Shown here: in pieces, positions 29,400 to 40,312 of the stretch
How positions within the stretch are numbered: the first letter of the stretch is position 1
How the letters are laid out: each line of letters opens with the position of its first letter
From: Bacteroidota bacterium
GTDB lineage: Bacteria > Bacteroidota > Bacteroidia > B-17B0 > Aurantibacillaceae
Direction: 5' to 3'
Length of the DNA: 64,000 nucleotides
Assembly (NCBI GenBank): GCA_016708845.1
Contig: JADJFB010000001.1
Coordinates: 124,001-188,000, forward strand
The notes under the pieces: generated by a model
Told to the model about the DNA's origin: nothing
The model's input: the letters and a program-made list of their open reading frames with translations, nothing else
The model's database searches: none
Position numbers and translations under genes: made by a program

Positions 29400-32300
29400 T
29401 TACAATTTACCTGCAAGTGTACAACTTAGTTTATACTTATTGACTTTGCCCGATAAATTAAATAACTCAACATATACCACATAAATACCTATTGGTGCTT
29501 TTTCGTTATCGTCATTTATTCCATTCCAGCTTAAAGTTCCATCTTGTGCTAATTGTTCATTACGAATTAAATGACGCACTTGTCGCCCTTTGCTATCATA
29601 TATGTAAACGTTAGCCGCTTTTCCTGGCTCATCTAGTTTGTAACTAATGTTTAATACATCATTGTATCCGTCATTATCAGGAGAAAATAATGGGTTAGGA
29701 ATAGTAACTCCACTTCCGCCGTCGGCTTGTAAATATTGAGAATTACGATAAGCAGGAGTAGCAAAACCAACAGCTTCCGCTGCACTATTCCAGTTTGTTT
29801 TATCATTTGTGGGCCTGTTAAAATCAATGCGTTCTAATGATACACCTTTAGTTGTTACTAATAATGGAAAATGCATTTTTGCCGTGTATTTAAAATTATC
29901 TATTACATTAAAATTTGCATCGCTTAAGGTTACAACGTCATCATCAGTATTCATACTTGGTAAATTCAGCACATCTAAAAATCCTTTTGAATTTGGAGTT
30001 AAGTATTGTTGTTTTACAGAAGTCCCTTTCGCTAATAGTCACATAACTTTCAGGGAATAATAAATAACCTTCTTCAGTCAGTATTTCAGTATCTTTTAAA
30101 GTAGACGTGAGTGTGTCCATTGAACCAAGACGTAAGTCTTTTAAATTAATGGTTTTACTACTTCGGTTATACAACTCTACAAAATCAACACCGCCTGTAT
30201 TGGGGTCAAATAAAATTTCATTAATCACTACATCGTTTGCAAAAGGCGCTTCGGGCAATGCAAATGGTAAAGAGCCATTTATTAATGCATTGCCAACACA
30301 ATCGGTAATGCCGTTTAAAACACTTACATTATAAATAGTTCCTAATTGAATGGACGAGGATAATTTTAAAATTACTTTTTTAAATTGAGGTGCAATGGCT
30401 TTTACATAAGTAGGAGAGGTCAATCCATTATCAAATAAATAGTTCAAAGGATTAGATAAAGTGATGCTATCTAAAGGCTCTGTAAATAAAAGGGCAATCG
30501 TGTCAGCTGTTATAACTATTACTCTATCTAATGTTGGAGATGAATTATCAGGATTTGTTCCAGCAACAGAATTTGCATAAGCAGGAGTGCCGCCGTTAGG
30601 ATGTGTACTTGCATGCCAGTTGCTTTGTCCACCACAAGGATTGTTGGCATCTATTTGTTCCAAACTCCAGCCACCGTCACTTTTATTAACGTCATTGTAC
30701 CAAGTTGAAGAATATGAAACTGAACTAATAACAACATTATTTGTATCGCGCAATGTCAGTGTAGTGCCATCATTTAATAAGGATGGAAAGCTTGCAACTT
30801 CATAAGAAGGAATTCCATAATTGATAGAAAATGTATTTGCTGTACCCGTTCCAGATAAAACTACATAACCGTTTGGTGCAATGGTGATATCTGGTAATTT
30901 TTTGGAACTAGTAAGTGATGCAAAACTCCAATTTTTTAAATTGATACTAAAGTTGGTTCTATTTTTTAGTTCAACATATTCTTCATTTGGTAAATCAATT
31001 GCAGGGTCGGGATCGGGCATTAATTCATTAATTACCACATCATAAGGTTTCGCTTTATAATAAGAAAATGCTTTAGTATTTGGAGATAATATATTTCCGC
31101 TACAATCGTTAATTCCAGAAACTGTAATGGTGTAATTTGTTGCATTAATTAACTTACTTGAAAGCGATAATGTAACACACATATTACCAGATGTTGGAGT
31201 TGCAAGCGTAGGAGAGCCAACACTAGTAATAGTATAATTTGAAGCAAGAGATAATTGAGAAGAAGCAATTGCATCATCAAAACAAATTGAAACGTGCAAA
31301 GAATCCAAAACAGTTACTGAGTTAATTGTTGGCGGAATAACATCGGGTGCTAAAGAGTAAACTGAATTTACAAATCCTGGCGTTCCGCCATCTGCATCAC
31401 TAGAGGCTATCCAATTATTTATTTGAGAACAACTAGCATTTAAATTTGGATTAATTTGTTCTAAGGTATAACCACCGTCTTTTTTTACAGCATCTTTGTA
31501 CCAAGTGTCTTTGTAATTGACACTGTCAATAAATACGCCTGCATTTGTTTTCAAATAAATATTATCTCCACTATTGTTTAATGTTGGAAAAGAACTTACC
31601 CCTAATTTATTCATGTAACCTAAGGTTGTAAATTGCACCGTATCTGCAATCGGACAAATGATAACATAGCTATTTGGAGCCATGACATAATTCCCTAATG
31701 CTGCTCCTGTTGCGGTGTAACTGTCGGCTAATCGTAATCCATTTAAATTAAAGGTATTTGAACTTCTGTTGTATAATTCAACAAATTCTGCATTAGTTAA
31801 ATTAATCACTGGCGATGGATCTGCGAATAACTCGTTAATTACAATATTTTTATAGCCAACTGTAACCGGCGCCAGATAAGTAAAATTTGTTGTAGAAGAA
31901 GTAATAGCATTTAAAGCTAAATCTTGAACATTAGAAACGGTTAATGTATTAAGAGCAGCATTTGTAAAAGGTGTTGTAAACGACAAGTGAACTAAAGAAA
32001 AATTTGATGCGTCTCTTGTAGCGTTGTTCGGATTACCAATACTATTATCAGCGTTATAGTTTGAAACTGTTTGTGCGGAAACAACTTCTACTGGTTCGTT
32101 AAACAATACATCTAATTGTGTATTAGAGATAACTGTATTGCTTACTATAGTTGGCGCTGTAACATCAGCAACTATCGCAGCAACGTTAATATCATCAAAA
32201 GATGTTTACCAAAAAAGCTAGCCGTGGATTGTTTAATTGCAAAACCAAATGTAGTTGAAGTACTAAAAGTAGCATCTGTAATAGTTCCTTCTGAAAAATA

Positions 32301-32822
32301 ACTACTACCTGTTCCGGTCATATCACGTTCCAACGTAAACAGGTTTGCGCTTGTACGGGTTACTTTTATTTTAATTAAATTATTACTTGCGCTTGCTACT
32401 GAAACATTTACACCATCAATTAATATAGCTTGTGCACCTGCCGTGCTTTTATATAATAAAATGTCATCGAATGTATTTCCAATTCTTACAAAATAACCAT
32501 TAATGTTTGAAGCTAATAAATTAGAGTTGTCTGATATTAAATAAGCATCAACATAATTAGAACCAGAAGTTGAAAATTGTAGATTTACCCAAAATTCCCA
32601 AGTGCAGTTAGAGGTTAGTGTGTTTGTTGTGCTAATGTAAAAATTCGAATTAGTTGTAGTATTTGCAGATTTTAGTTGAGAAGCCCCTACCGAAAAATCT
32701 GACGCTGAACTTAATGTCCAAACCGGATTTCCCGTAAAGTCTCCATCACTAAAATTATCAGTTACTTGTGCGTTTAACAAACTCACACAAAAAAGGCACA
32801 ACATCACAACAAAAACACGCAT
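29400..32822 (-). CDS. Lamin-tail-domain T9SS-exported protein (two frame breaks)
   Basis: About 1,140 residues from 32822 to 29400 in three frames. The breaks fall in an A4 run at 32197-32200 and a T3 run at 30027-30029 (one base missing in each). Signal peptide (to about 19, SLLNAQ). A LamG-like N-terminal domain is followed by three lamin tail domains, each opening VINE(L/I) and containing FVELYNRSS or YVELKNRTN. Between them are Ig-like SVTVLD... strands. The C-terminal part (SPDNDGYNDVLNISY, then VNKYKLSC) is a FlgD-like/gliding C-terminal domain. It is a surface or extracellular protein of unknown ligand. Confidence 0.83.
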
Positions 32823-32926
32823 CGGCTTAAAAAATTTGAAAAACCAAGGTAAGAAATTTTTTTGATAGCAAATAATTTAACAACTTTGAAGCCTAGTATT
32901 TAACTTTAATATAATATAACCATAAA

Positions 32927-33943
32927 ATGAAAATTGCAGTAGTAGGAGCAACCGGCTTAGTAGGCACAAAAATGTTAGAAGTATTAGCAGAGAGAAACTT
33001 TCCGTTAACAGATTTAATCCCTGTAGCGTCAGAAAGATCAGTAGGTAAGGAAATAACATTTAAGGGCAAGCAATATAAGGTACACTCTATGACAGATGCT
33101 ATTGCGGCAAAACCTGAAATTGCTTTATTTTCAGCTGGAGGAAGCACTTCTTTAGAGTGGGCTCCGAAATTTGCAGAGGCAGGTATTACTGTGATTGATA
33201 ACTCTAGTGCTTGGCGTATGGACACTACTAAAAAATTAGTAGTGCCTGAGATTAATGCACACGAATTGAAAGCAACCGATAAAATTATTGCGAATCCAAA
33301 TTGTTCTACTATCCAAATGGTAGTGGTGTTAAATCCATTACATAAAAAATATAAAATCAAACGTGTAGTAGTTTCTACCTACCAATCGGTAACTGGTACT
33401 GGTGTGAAGGCAGTTGATCAACTAATGAATGAGCGTGCTGGAAAAGAAGGAGAAATGGCGTATAAATATAAAATCGATTTAAATGTCATTCCTCAAATCG
33501 ATGTGTTTACAGATAATGGCTATACCAAGGAAGAAATGAAAATGGTAAACGAAACCAAGAAAATTATGGGCGATGATTCGATCCGTTTAACAGCCACTAC
33601 GGTTCGTATTCCTGTAATGGGCGGACATAGCGAAAGCGTGAACATTGAATTTGAAAACGAATTTGAGGTAAAAGATATTTTTGAGATGATGAATAACACA
33701 AAAGGCGTTATTTTGCAAGATGATATAGCGAATCAAATTTATCCAATGCCTATGAATGCTCATAATAAAGATGAAGTGTTTGTAGGGCGTATTCGTCGTG
33801 ACGAAACTCAGCCAAAAACCTTAAACATGTGGATTGTATCGGATAATTTACGTAAGGGCGCTGCTACTAATGCAGTTCAGATTGCAGAATATCTGGTTGA
33901 GGCTAAGTTAGTTTTTGAGGAAACTCCAAAAAATTGGGCATAA
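32927..33943 (+). CDS. asd: Aspartate-semialdehyde dehydrogenase
   Basis: A 338-residue enzyme that reduces aspartyl phosphate to the semialdehyde, the branch point to lysine/diaminopimelate, threonine and methionine. The Rossmann motif VVGATGLVGTKM is at the N terminus. The catalytic Cys lies in NPNCSTIQ (about residue 127). The active-site His is in MGGHSESVNIEF. It is monocistronic and ends at a strong terminator. Confidence 0.97.
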   Translation: MKIAVVGATGLVGTKMLEVLAERNFPLTDLIPVASERSVGKEITFKGKQYKVHSMTDAIAAKPEIALFSAGGSTSLEWAPKFAEAGITVIDNSSAWRMDTTKKLVVPEINAHELKATDKIIANPNCSTIQMVVVLNPLHKKYKIKRVVVSTYQSVTGTGVKAVDQLMNERAGKEGEMAYKYKIDLNVIPQIDVFTDNGYTKEEMKMVNETKKIMGDDSIRLTATTVRIPVMGGHSESVNIEFENEFEVKDIFEMMNNTKGVILQDDIANQIYPMPMNAHNKDEVFVGRIRRDETQPKTLNMWIVSDNLRKGAATNAVQIAEYLVEAKLVFEETPKNWA

Positions 33944-33947
33944 AAAA

Positions 33948-33996
33948 AGGCTGCTGTGCCCATCCCCGTTTAAAGCACCGCAGCCTGATTTTTTTG
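33948..33996 (+). terminator. Rho-independent terminator of asd
   Basis: AGGCTGC (33948-33954), an inner TGTGC/GCAC stem, and GCAGCCT (33980-33986), followed by a run of seven T. Confidence 0.88.
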
Positions 33997-34133
33997 GTTT
34001 AAACTAAACAAAACCTATGAAAAAGAACGTAGTGTAAAATTAATACCTAAACCCGCCATAAAAAACCACTAACTAATAAGTGGTAGGTTTCATTTGATAA
34101 GTGGTAGGTTTTTTGGGATTACTGTTAAATTAA

Positions 34134-34167
34134 AAAAGCCCTTCCGCTATCAATCAGAAGGGCTTTT
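34134..34167. terminator. Bidirectional terminator hairpin A
   Basis: AAAAGCCCTTC pairs with GAAGGGCTTTT around a 12-base loop, with A and T runs on both sides. It matches hairpin B at 34342-34373 except for a compensating base-pair change. Confidence 0.75.
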
Positions 34168-34341
34168 TCGTTTCTCGGGTTTGTTTGTCTATAATTAAAA
34201 ACCGCTCGTTTTTGCAAATTGAACTAAAACCTGAGTAAAAGTAACTCAATAGATATCCATTTTTATGGCAAATAAATAAGTGCTGGCATCTAACTGATAA
34301 GTGTAGCGTTTTTGGCAAAAATCGATTTAATTGAAAAGTAA

Positions 34342-34373
34342 AAAACCCTTCTGCTATCAATCAGAAGGGTTTT
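34342..34373. terminator. Bidirectional terminator hairpin B
   Basis: AAAACCCTTCTG pairs with CAGAAGGGTTTT around the loop CTATCAAT. A G-C pair of hairpin A is A-T here, so pairing is conserved while sequence is not. It is well placed to end the minus-strand DUF2807 gene. Confidence 0.75.
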
Positions 34374-34431
34374 GGTTGTTTGAGAAACGGCTTATTGTTG
34401 TTTAATCAAAATGCTCGTAATGATTGGTCTT

Positions 34432-35866
34432 TTAAAATGAAATTAATTTTACACCGATGGTAAAAGGGTATAATTCCGGACCTTTTCCGTTTTCAAACAA
34501 GGGGGTTAATGCGTAATCAGCAAATACAGTAACGCCACGGTATCCAACACTAGCGTGCGCATTTACACGAAATGGATTTAAGTTATAATCATCTTTTTTA
34601 ATAATTCTTACTTCTTGCCCGTTTTGAGTTCCAATTTGTCGTGTACGAGAACCTAATTTATATCCTCCAATGACACCAAAAGCTAAATGAAATGATTTGT
34701 CTGGATCTTTGTTGGTATTGAATTCTAATAATACGGGCACATTTATAAAAGTACTTTTTAGTCTATTTTTTTTGTAGCTGAAAGTGTTTGTAGAATCAAT
34801 CACGCCGTATGTATAACTACTATCTGGATTTAATTTTGTTTTGTTGCTAAATTCATATTGATTCCATTCAAATCCTAAACCCACAACCAAATTGATGTAA
34901 TTTTTATAAAGGTGAAAATCTTTTTCGAAAGGATTTAATTGAAAGTTTAATGACTTGCCATAGTTCAATTGCATATATTCTTGCCCTTTTGGTAGTGAGG
35001 TATTGCCATTAGACAGCCATCCATTAACACCGATGCCAAATCCCGACCAATGGTGAAAATCATCATCATTATCTTTTGAAGAAACATTAGTATCAGAATC
35101 TTTGTCTTTATTTATAATCACATATTTCTTATTTCTAAAATTAATGGTGGTCGAATCTTTTTTGTCGCCCGCTTTTTTTGCAACATCGTCTCCAACAACT
35201 TTGGCAATAGATGAAGAACTAGACACTTCAGCACTTACTTCTTTAGGCTCACCTTTAAATTTAATGGTACTTGAACCCAGTGGCATTAGCATTTATTTTA
35301 TCGTTAGCAAATACTTTAGCAGACGAAGCACCAGATGCTGTAACGTTGGTTATCGCTGTATTTAGTTTATAAGTTTTTAAGGCGGAAGCACCGCTCACAG
35401 TACTATATAAAGTTTGTGTGTTCCCTTCTAAATTAACACCAGACGCGCCACTTAACATCACATCTATCGCTTTTGCGTTAACTTTTAAAATCACATCACT
35501 AGCGCCAGACACATCAATGGATAAACTATCAGATGTGATAGGGTTAGTTGAACTAAATTTAGAAGCGCCGCTACTGGTGATTTGATTTAAGGTATTACCA
35601 CTTACATATATTTTATATGAATGAGTAAAACTGCCTTTTGCTTTTATCACTAAAGTTTCGTTTTCGAAAGTAGTAAAGATGTTATTGATTTCTTTTTCAT
35701 CAGCAACCACTTTTAAGCTTAACGTATCACTTTGAGTAAATACAACATTGGCTGCGCCAGATACTTCTATTTTTTTGAAGGGAGATGTTTCTCTTACTTG
35801 AGAGGTTTGTGCTTTAATAGTTAACGAACTAATTAAAAACAGAGAGGATAGTAATATGGTTTTCAT
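34432..35866 (-). CDS. DUF2807 (GIN domain) plus outer-membrane beta-barrel protein (one frame break)
   Basis: About 478 residues in two frames, joined by removing one base from the CCC at 35276-35278. A signal peptide (to about 20, TIKAQ) leads into a DUF2807 domain with repeated S-G-A-S motifs (SGASKF, SGASDV, SGASGV, SGASAL) forming a beta-helix-like stack. A charged linker follows, then a PorT-like outer-membrane beta-barrel (from about GFGIGVNGWLS to PFTIGVKLISF). The ATG at 35866 is preferred over an upstream in-frame start because it begins the signal peptide. The function is unknown; it probably sits in the outer membrane. Confidence 0.8.
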
Positions 35867-36095
35867 GTTGAGGGTTTTATTGATTTTTAAATTGTAACAT
35901 GGTTTATCCATTTTATCATTTTAAATTTTGCTGTTTGGAAAAATGGATAGTTCATTTTATATGGTGTTTAAGTATAAATAATCTTTTCTGCAGATTTTAT
36001 ACATAGGACGCACCATATCTTTTAAAAGTTACAGGAGGACAACAATTATTCTTAGAATAATTGTAACACAATGAAAATCAATAAAATACAATGAT

Positions 36096-37407
36096 TTATT
36101 TTGAAGAGGATTTTTCCTTAATCCAAGTGGCAATATCTAAAATCACTTTTTCCTCCACATTGCCTTGCTTATCATATTCGCTTGGCATCGATTTTCCTGC
36201 ACCATTCATAAACAGATGATTTAAGTTAGGGTAGGAGATAAATTGATTTTTTGGATTACTACCTAAATGTTGTTTCCATAAATTATAATCAGTCATAGTT
36301 ACTTGATAATCTCTTTCGCCTTGTAACACTAAAATGGGTTGCTTCATTTTTTTAGCTACTTGCACCTGATTGTATTTAACTAACGATTGCCAGTAATACG
36401 ATTCTAAATTTAGAGGTAAATCTTCGGCCTTGGCTGTTTTTAATGCTTTTGAATTTTTTACTGTTTTCATTTTAATAGTGTAGTCAGCAATTTCTTTTTT
36501 CTTCCGCATCCAAACTATCAAGTCCATAAATGTAGTTATACTGATCTAATACAACATCTTCTAATGGCCTGGCATTTCCGGCTAATAATACAATACCGTT
36601 TATTTGTTTTGATTTACTTGCAATTAATGGTGCGCACATAGCGCCAAGGCTATGCCCAACAATATAAACTTTTGAATTTTTAAAATCGGGATTCTTTTTT
36701 AGCATTGCTGCCGCATTAATAGCATCTTCAATTACTTCCGAATTCAAATCAACATTTTTCATGTCTTTCCCATAAACCAAGGTGCGTTTATCGTATCTGT
36801 AGGTTGCTACGCCGTTTGAAGCTAATCCAATGGCTAAATCCTTTAATGCTTTATTTGGACCAAGAGATTCATCTTTATCATTTGGTCCAGAGCCAGCTAA
36901 CAAAATTACCACTGGCGGATTTTTAGTATTGTTTGGAACACATAATGCTCCTGGTAACGACATAGTTCCTGTTTTTACAGCAATTTTAGTTTCGTAATAT
37001 TTATTTTGTTGAGCGTACTCAGGAGTTACATAAGCATTTTTACTTTTTGGCGGCACAAAGTACATGCCCATTATTTTCTGAGCATCGTTGTATGCAAATT
37101 GTAAATCCATTTTTGTTTTTGCAAATTCACATCTAACGGCCACTATATCCATCGAATCTTTTTTACTAGATTCAACCGTAGAATAACCCTTGTATTCGCC
37201 CATATACTTTGGTATTTGTCCCCACATACCTTCTAACATACCTGCGTTAAATTTATTAGCCATGCTCGTGTCAAACATAGCAAAGCAACTATCAAACTGC
37301 TGACGCTCTAGTTTCTGAATAAATGAAACAGATAGTTCTTCGTTGGTTTGTGCGATAGAAATACTTGATAAAAAAATAAATAGAAAAAGTGTGTAAATAG
37401 GTTTCAT
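36096..37407 (-). CDS. Secreted alpha/beta hydrolase with DUF3887 domain (one frame break)
   Basis: About 437 residues in two frames (37407 to about 36500, and about 36500 to 36096). The break lies in the T6 run at 36495-36500, one base too long. A signal peptide (to about 19) is followed by a DUF3887-like domain (about 25-110), then a serine hydrolase fold. The nucleophile Ser is in VGHSLGAM, Asp in GERDYQV and His in NLNHLF, so the triad is complete once the frame is restored. This is a probable esterase or peptidase-like hydrolase acting outside the cytoplasm. Confidence 0.84.
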
Positions 37408-37487
37408 GCTATAATTAATAAGAAGTTAAATGTAAAATAAATTCAAATACTATTTAATGTTTGTTTTATACTATTATCAGATAGTAT

Positions 37488-38129
37488 TTACTTCTTTCTA
37501 ACAACCATTAAACCATCTCGTATTGGCAACAACATATTTTCAACTCTTTTATCTTGTTGCACAAATTGATTGAATTGATGAAGTGCTAAAGTTTCTTTGT
37601 CCATGGCGCTTTCAGACATGGTAATTTTGCCACTCCATAAAACATTGTCGGCAATAATTAATCCGCCTTTATTTAATTTATCAATCACTAAATGATAATA
37701 GTTGAGGTAATTTTTTTTGTCAGCATCTATAAATACTAAATCTATAGACTCTTTAATGGTTGGAATGTAATCTTTAGCATCAGCTAATACTAAATCTATT
37801 TTGTTTGCGTATTCTGTTTTTTGTATAAATGATTTAGCAAATGCTGATGTTTCTTCATTCACATCAATACTAATTAATTTTCCGTTTTCTGCTAATCCTT
37901 CTGCTAAGCACAATGCTGAGTAACCTGTGTACGTGCCAATTTCAACAACTAATTTTGGTTGTTGCAGTTTCGATATAAAACTTAAAAAACGTCCTTGTAA
38001 ATGTCCGCTCAGCATACGTGGAGACACTACTTTTAAGTGCGTCTCTCTATTTAATTGAGCTAATATATCTGTTTCAGCAGAGGTATTGTTTTCGCAATAA
38101 TCGCTAAGGTCTTTGGTAATGAACTCCAT
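37488..38129 (-). CDS. O-methyltransferase, class I SAM-dependent
   Basis: A 213-residue protein of the catechol O-methyltransferase-like family. The SAM-binding motif is VVEIGTYTGYSALCLAEGL (about residues 62-80), followed by ISIDVNEE and LVFIDADKKNY, which carries the metal-binding Asp residues. The substrate is unknown. Its start overlaps the stop of rnhB by one base, so the two are translationally coupled. Confidence 0.92.
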   Translation of the reverse strand: MEFITKDLSDYCENNTSAETDILAQLNRETHLKVVSPRMLSGHLQGRFLSFISKLQQPKLVVEIGTYTGYSALCLAEGLAENGKLISIDVNEETSAFAKSFIQKTEYANKIDLVLADAKDYIPTIKESIDLVFIDADKKNYLNYYHLVIDKLNKGGLIIADNVLWSGKITMSESAMDKETLALHQFNQFVQQDKRVENMLLPIRDGLMVVRKK

Positions 38130-38725
38130 TATAATTCTAAAGTTAATTGTTTAGGTAATAACTGAAACGTTAGTCTATGTAAAGAGGTTGTTCCAAATTG
38201 TCTTATTGCTTCGCGATGTTTTTTGGTAGGATAGCCCATGTTTTGAGCCCAGCTATATTCAGGATGTTTTACATCTGCTTCTTTCATAAAATCATCTCTG
38301 TAGGTTTTCGCTAAAATACTAGCAGTAATACTCAAAAATTTGGCATTATTTTTAATAATACATTGATGATTGATTTTTTTGTAAGGTGTAAAGCGGTTTT
38401 CGTCAATTAATAATAATTCAGGCTTTTGAGTCAATTGGTCAATAGCTCGGTGTATTGCCAAAAAAGAAGCTTTTAAAATATTAATTTCATCAATTTCCAC
38501 ATTATCAACTACCCCCACAGCCCAAGTGAGCGCTTTTTCCTCTATTTCAGGACGCAGCTCATATCTATCTTTGTCACTTAATTTTTTGCTGTCATCTAAC
38601 CATTTATTTCTATAATTTTTGGGTAAGATAACTGATGCTGCATACACAGGACCAGCCAAACAGCCACGCCCTGCTTCGTCGCAACCTGCTTCAATTAAGT
38701 TTTTATCGAAATATGATTTAAGCAT
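38129..38725 (-). CDS. rnhB: Ribonuclease HII
   Basis: A 198-residue enzyme that removes ribonucleotides and RNA primers from RNA-DNA hybrids. The catalytic acidic residues are Asp16-Glu17 in GCDEAGRGCLAGPVYA and an Asp in LLIDENRF (about residue 107). DDSKKLS (about 45) is the conserved substrate-binding motif. It is the first gene of a two-gene unit with the O-methyltransferase. Confidence 0.96.
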   Translation of the reverse strand: MLKSYFDKNLIEAGCDEAGRGCLAGPVYAASVILPKNYRNKWLDDSKKLSDKDRYELRPEIEEKALTWAVGVVDNVEIDEINILKASFLAIHRAIDQLTQKPELLLIDENRFTPYKKINHQCIIKNNAKFLSITASILAKTYRDDFMKEADVKHPEYSWAQNMGYPTKKHREAIRQFGTTSLHRLTFQLLPKQLTLEL

Positions 38726-38736
38726 GTGAAATTTTA

Positions 38737-38800
38737 AACCACATAGTCACATAGCTTCACATAGATTATAACCCTATGTTTTCTATGTTCCTATGCGGTT
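38737..38800. repeat. Intergenic inverted repeat, CCACATAG family, copy 2
   Basis: AACCACATAGTCACATAG (38737-38754) is the near reverse complement of CTATGTTCCTATGCGGTT (38783-38800). The arms are nearly identical to those at 4821-4956, with a much shorter middle. Confidence 0.7.
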
Positions 38801-38810
38801 AATTTTAAAA

Positions 38811-39278
38811 TTATATCTGCTCCAAGCAAGCCTTAATCGCATCAAAATCAGGCTGTTTACCAGCATCTTCTAAAATCTCAGCATACTGGATCACGCCATT
38901 TTTGTCGATTACAAAAGCCGAACGCTTAGTAACACCAATCATTCCAAAGCCAAAGGTTTCATATAATGAATCATACGATTTTGCAGTTGTTTTATTAAAA
39001 TCCGATAATAAATCGAAATTATAGCTTTGCTCAGCTTTAAATTTCCCTAAGCTAAATAATGAGTCAATCGAAATACCTATTACTTCTGCATTTAAGGATG
39101 TGTAAATGTTATAATTATCTCTAATGTTACATAATTCAGCTGTACATACACCTGTAAATGCTAAGGGGAAGAATAAAATCACTAAATTTTTTCCTTTGTA
39201 ATCTGACAAAGAAATCTCTTTTTTTTCGGTATTAAATAATTTAAAATCTGGAGCTGCTTGTCCTACTGTAATTGCCAT
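38811..39278 (-). CDS. Peroxiredoxin (AhpE/redoxin type)
   Basis: A 155-residue thioredoxin-fold peroxidase. The peroxidatic Cys sits in PLAFTGVCTAELC (about residues 41-46), followed by the family's second-half motif RSAFVIDKNGVIQYAE. It reduces hydroperoxides using thiol donors. It is divergent from a second peroxiredoxin gene 134 bases away, so the two may share a control region. Confidence 0.9.
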   Translation of the reverse strand: MAITVGQAAPDFKLFNTEKKEISLSDYKGKNLVILFFPLAFTGVCTAELCNIRDNYNIYTSLNAEVIGISIDSLFSLGKFKAEQSYNFDLLSDFNKTTAKSYDSLYETFGFGMIGVTKRSAFVIDKNGVIQYAEILEDAGKQPDFDAIKACLEQI

Positions 39279-39369
39279 ATATTTTGTTTTTATGCTTACC
39301 TGTGGTAAACTGGTTATTAATTGTTAGTTAAACAATCTTAATTTAGAACTGTTTAAACAAAGTAAATGA

Positions 39370-39377
39370 TAATTTTG
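39370..39377 (+). promoter_or_regulatory. -7 element candidate of the AhpC-type gene
   Basis: TAATTTTG matches TANNTTTG, 36 bases before the start. The -33 part is weak, suggesting activator dependence or low basal use (inference). Confidence 0.4.
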
Positions 39378-39412
39378 CACAAAAATTTAATAAACTAAAA
39401 AAATAAAATTAT

Positions 39413-40042
39413 ATGGCATTAGTAGGTAAAAAAGCGCCTTTATTCAAGGCATCAGCGGTAATTAACGGAGAAGAAATCGTAGATAATTTTTCGTTAGAAC
39501 AATACATTGGCAAAAAGCATGTGGTGTTTTTCTTTTACCCAAAAGATTTCACGTTTGTATGTCCAACTGAATTACACGCGTTTCAAGAGAAATTAAAAGA
39601 GTTTGAAGCTCGTAATTGCGCTGTAGTAGGTTGCAGTACAGATACAGAGCAAAGCCACTGGGGTTGGTTACAATTAGATAAAAAAGCAGGTGGTATCAAG
39701 GGAGTTACTTATCCATTAGTAGCAGATACAACTAAAATTATTTCTATTAATTTCGATACATTATTAGGAGATTATGATGTAAACGAAAACGGTGATTTAA
39801 TAGCTACAGGAGACATGATTGCATTCCGTGGATTGTTCTTAATTGACAAATCTGGCGTTGTTCGTCACCAATTAATCAATGATTTGCCATTAGGACGTAA
39901 TGTTGATGAAGCTTTACGTATGGTTGACGCTTTACAGTTTTTTGAAGAAAAAGGTGAAGTTTGTCCAGCGAATTGGAGCAAAGGAAAAGATGGCATGAAG
40001 GCTGACCACAAAGGGGTTGCAGACTATTTAGGAACTCACTAA
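39413..40042 (+). CDS. Typical 2-Cys peroxiredoxin (AhpC/Prx1 type)
   Basis: A 209-residue peroxidase. The peroxidatic Cys is in FTFVCPTEL (about residue 50), and the resolving Cys near the C terminus is in GEVCPANW (about residue 183), so it forms inter-subunit disulfides. DTEQSHWGW and FRGLFLIDKSG are family motifs. It protects against hydroperoxides in the cytoplasm, reduced by AhpF or thioredoxin. It ends at a perfect 13-bp hairpin terminator. Confidence 0.94.
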   Translation: MALVGKKAPLFKASAVINGEEIVDNFSLEQYIGKKHVVFFFYPKDFTFVCPTELHAFQEKLKEFEARNCAVVGCSTDTEQSHWGWLQLDKKAGGIKGVTYPLVADTTKIISINFDTLLGDYDVNENGDLIATGDMIAFRGLFLIDKSGVVRHQLINDLPLGRNVDEALRMVDALQFFEEKGEVCPANWSKGKDGMKADHKGVADYLGTH

Positions 40043-40060
40043 ATAGCAGTTTAATTAAAC

Positions 40061-40093
40061 AAAAATGGAAGGATTTTTCCTTCCATTTTTGTT
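40061..40093 (+). terminator. Terminator of the AhpC-type gene
   Basis: AAAAATGGAAGGA (40061-40073) pairs perfectly with 40078-40090 around a TTTT loop, with a T run at the end. Confidence 0.88.
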
Positions 40094-40152
40094 TACATAT
40101 AGAACTAAAAACAATTATTTTCGAAAAAAAACGAAAAAAGTTATATATTTTT

Positions 40153-40182
40153 TTGCAACAACAGAAATTGTTATTAAATTTG
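40153..40182 (+). promoter_or_regulatory. Promoter of the tRNA-tuf operon
   Basis: TTG at 40153-40155 and TAAATTTG at 40175-40182 are spaced 19 bases apart. This is the same spacing as the tRNA-Val promoter and precedes the first tRNA by 44 bases. Confidence 0.7.
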
Positions 40183-40226
40183 CAACCCCAATTAAAAGGG
40201 ACGTTCTTTAAAAGCAAAAAAATTAA

Positions 40227-40299
40227 GCCGAAGTAGCTCAGCTGGTAGAGCCACTGATTTGTAATCAGTAGGTCGGGGGTTCGAGTCCCTTCTTCGGCT
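40227..40299 (+). tRNA. tRNA-Thr (TGT)
   Basis: The acceptor GCCGAAG pairs with CTTCGGC. The anticodon arm CTGAT-TTGTAA-TCAG carries TGT. D and T arms are standard. It is the first gene of the tRNA-tuf cluster. Confidence 0.96.
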
Positions 40300-40312
40300 C
40301 TTAATTTAAAAT

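Larger units (their letters stand above)
33944..34431. other. 488-bp gene-free region with three hairpins
   Basis: It lies between the convergent genes asd and DUF2807. It contains the asd terminator, a direct repeat ATAAGTGGTAGGTTT (34076-34090 and 34097-34111) and two related hairpins with the same loop (34134-34167 and 34342-34373). No protein-coding frame is supported. It may hold small RNAs or simply stacked bidirectional terminators. Confidence 0.6.

Noticed and set aside
34018..34036. Five-codon frame (ATGAAAAAGAACGTAGTGTAA) after the asd terminator
   Set aside because: It is too short to support as a peptide and nothing downstream would make it a leader.
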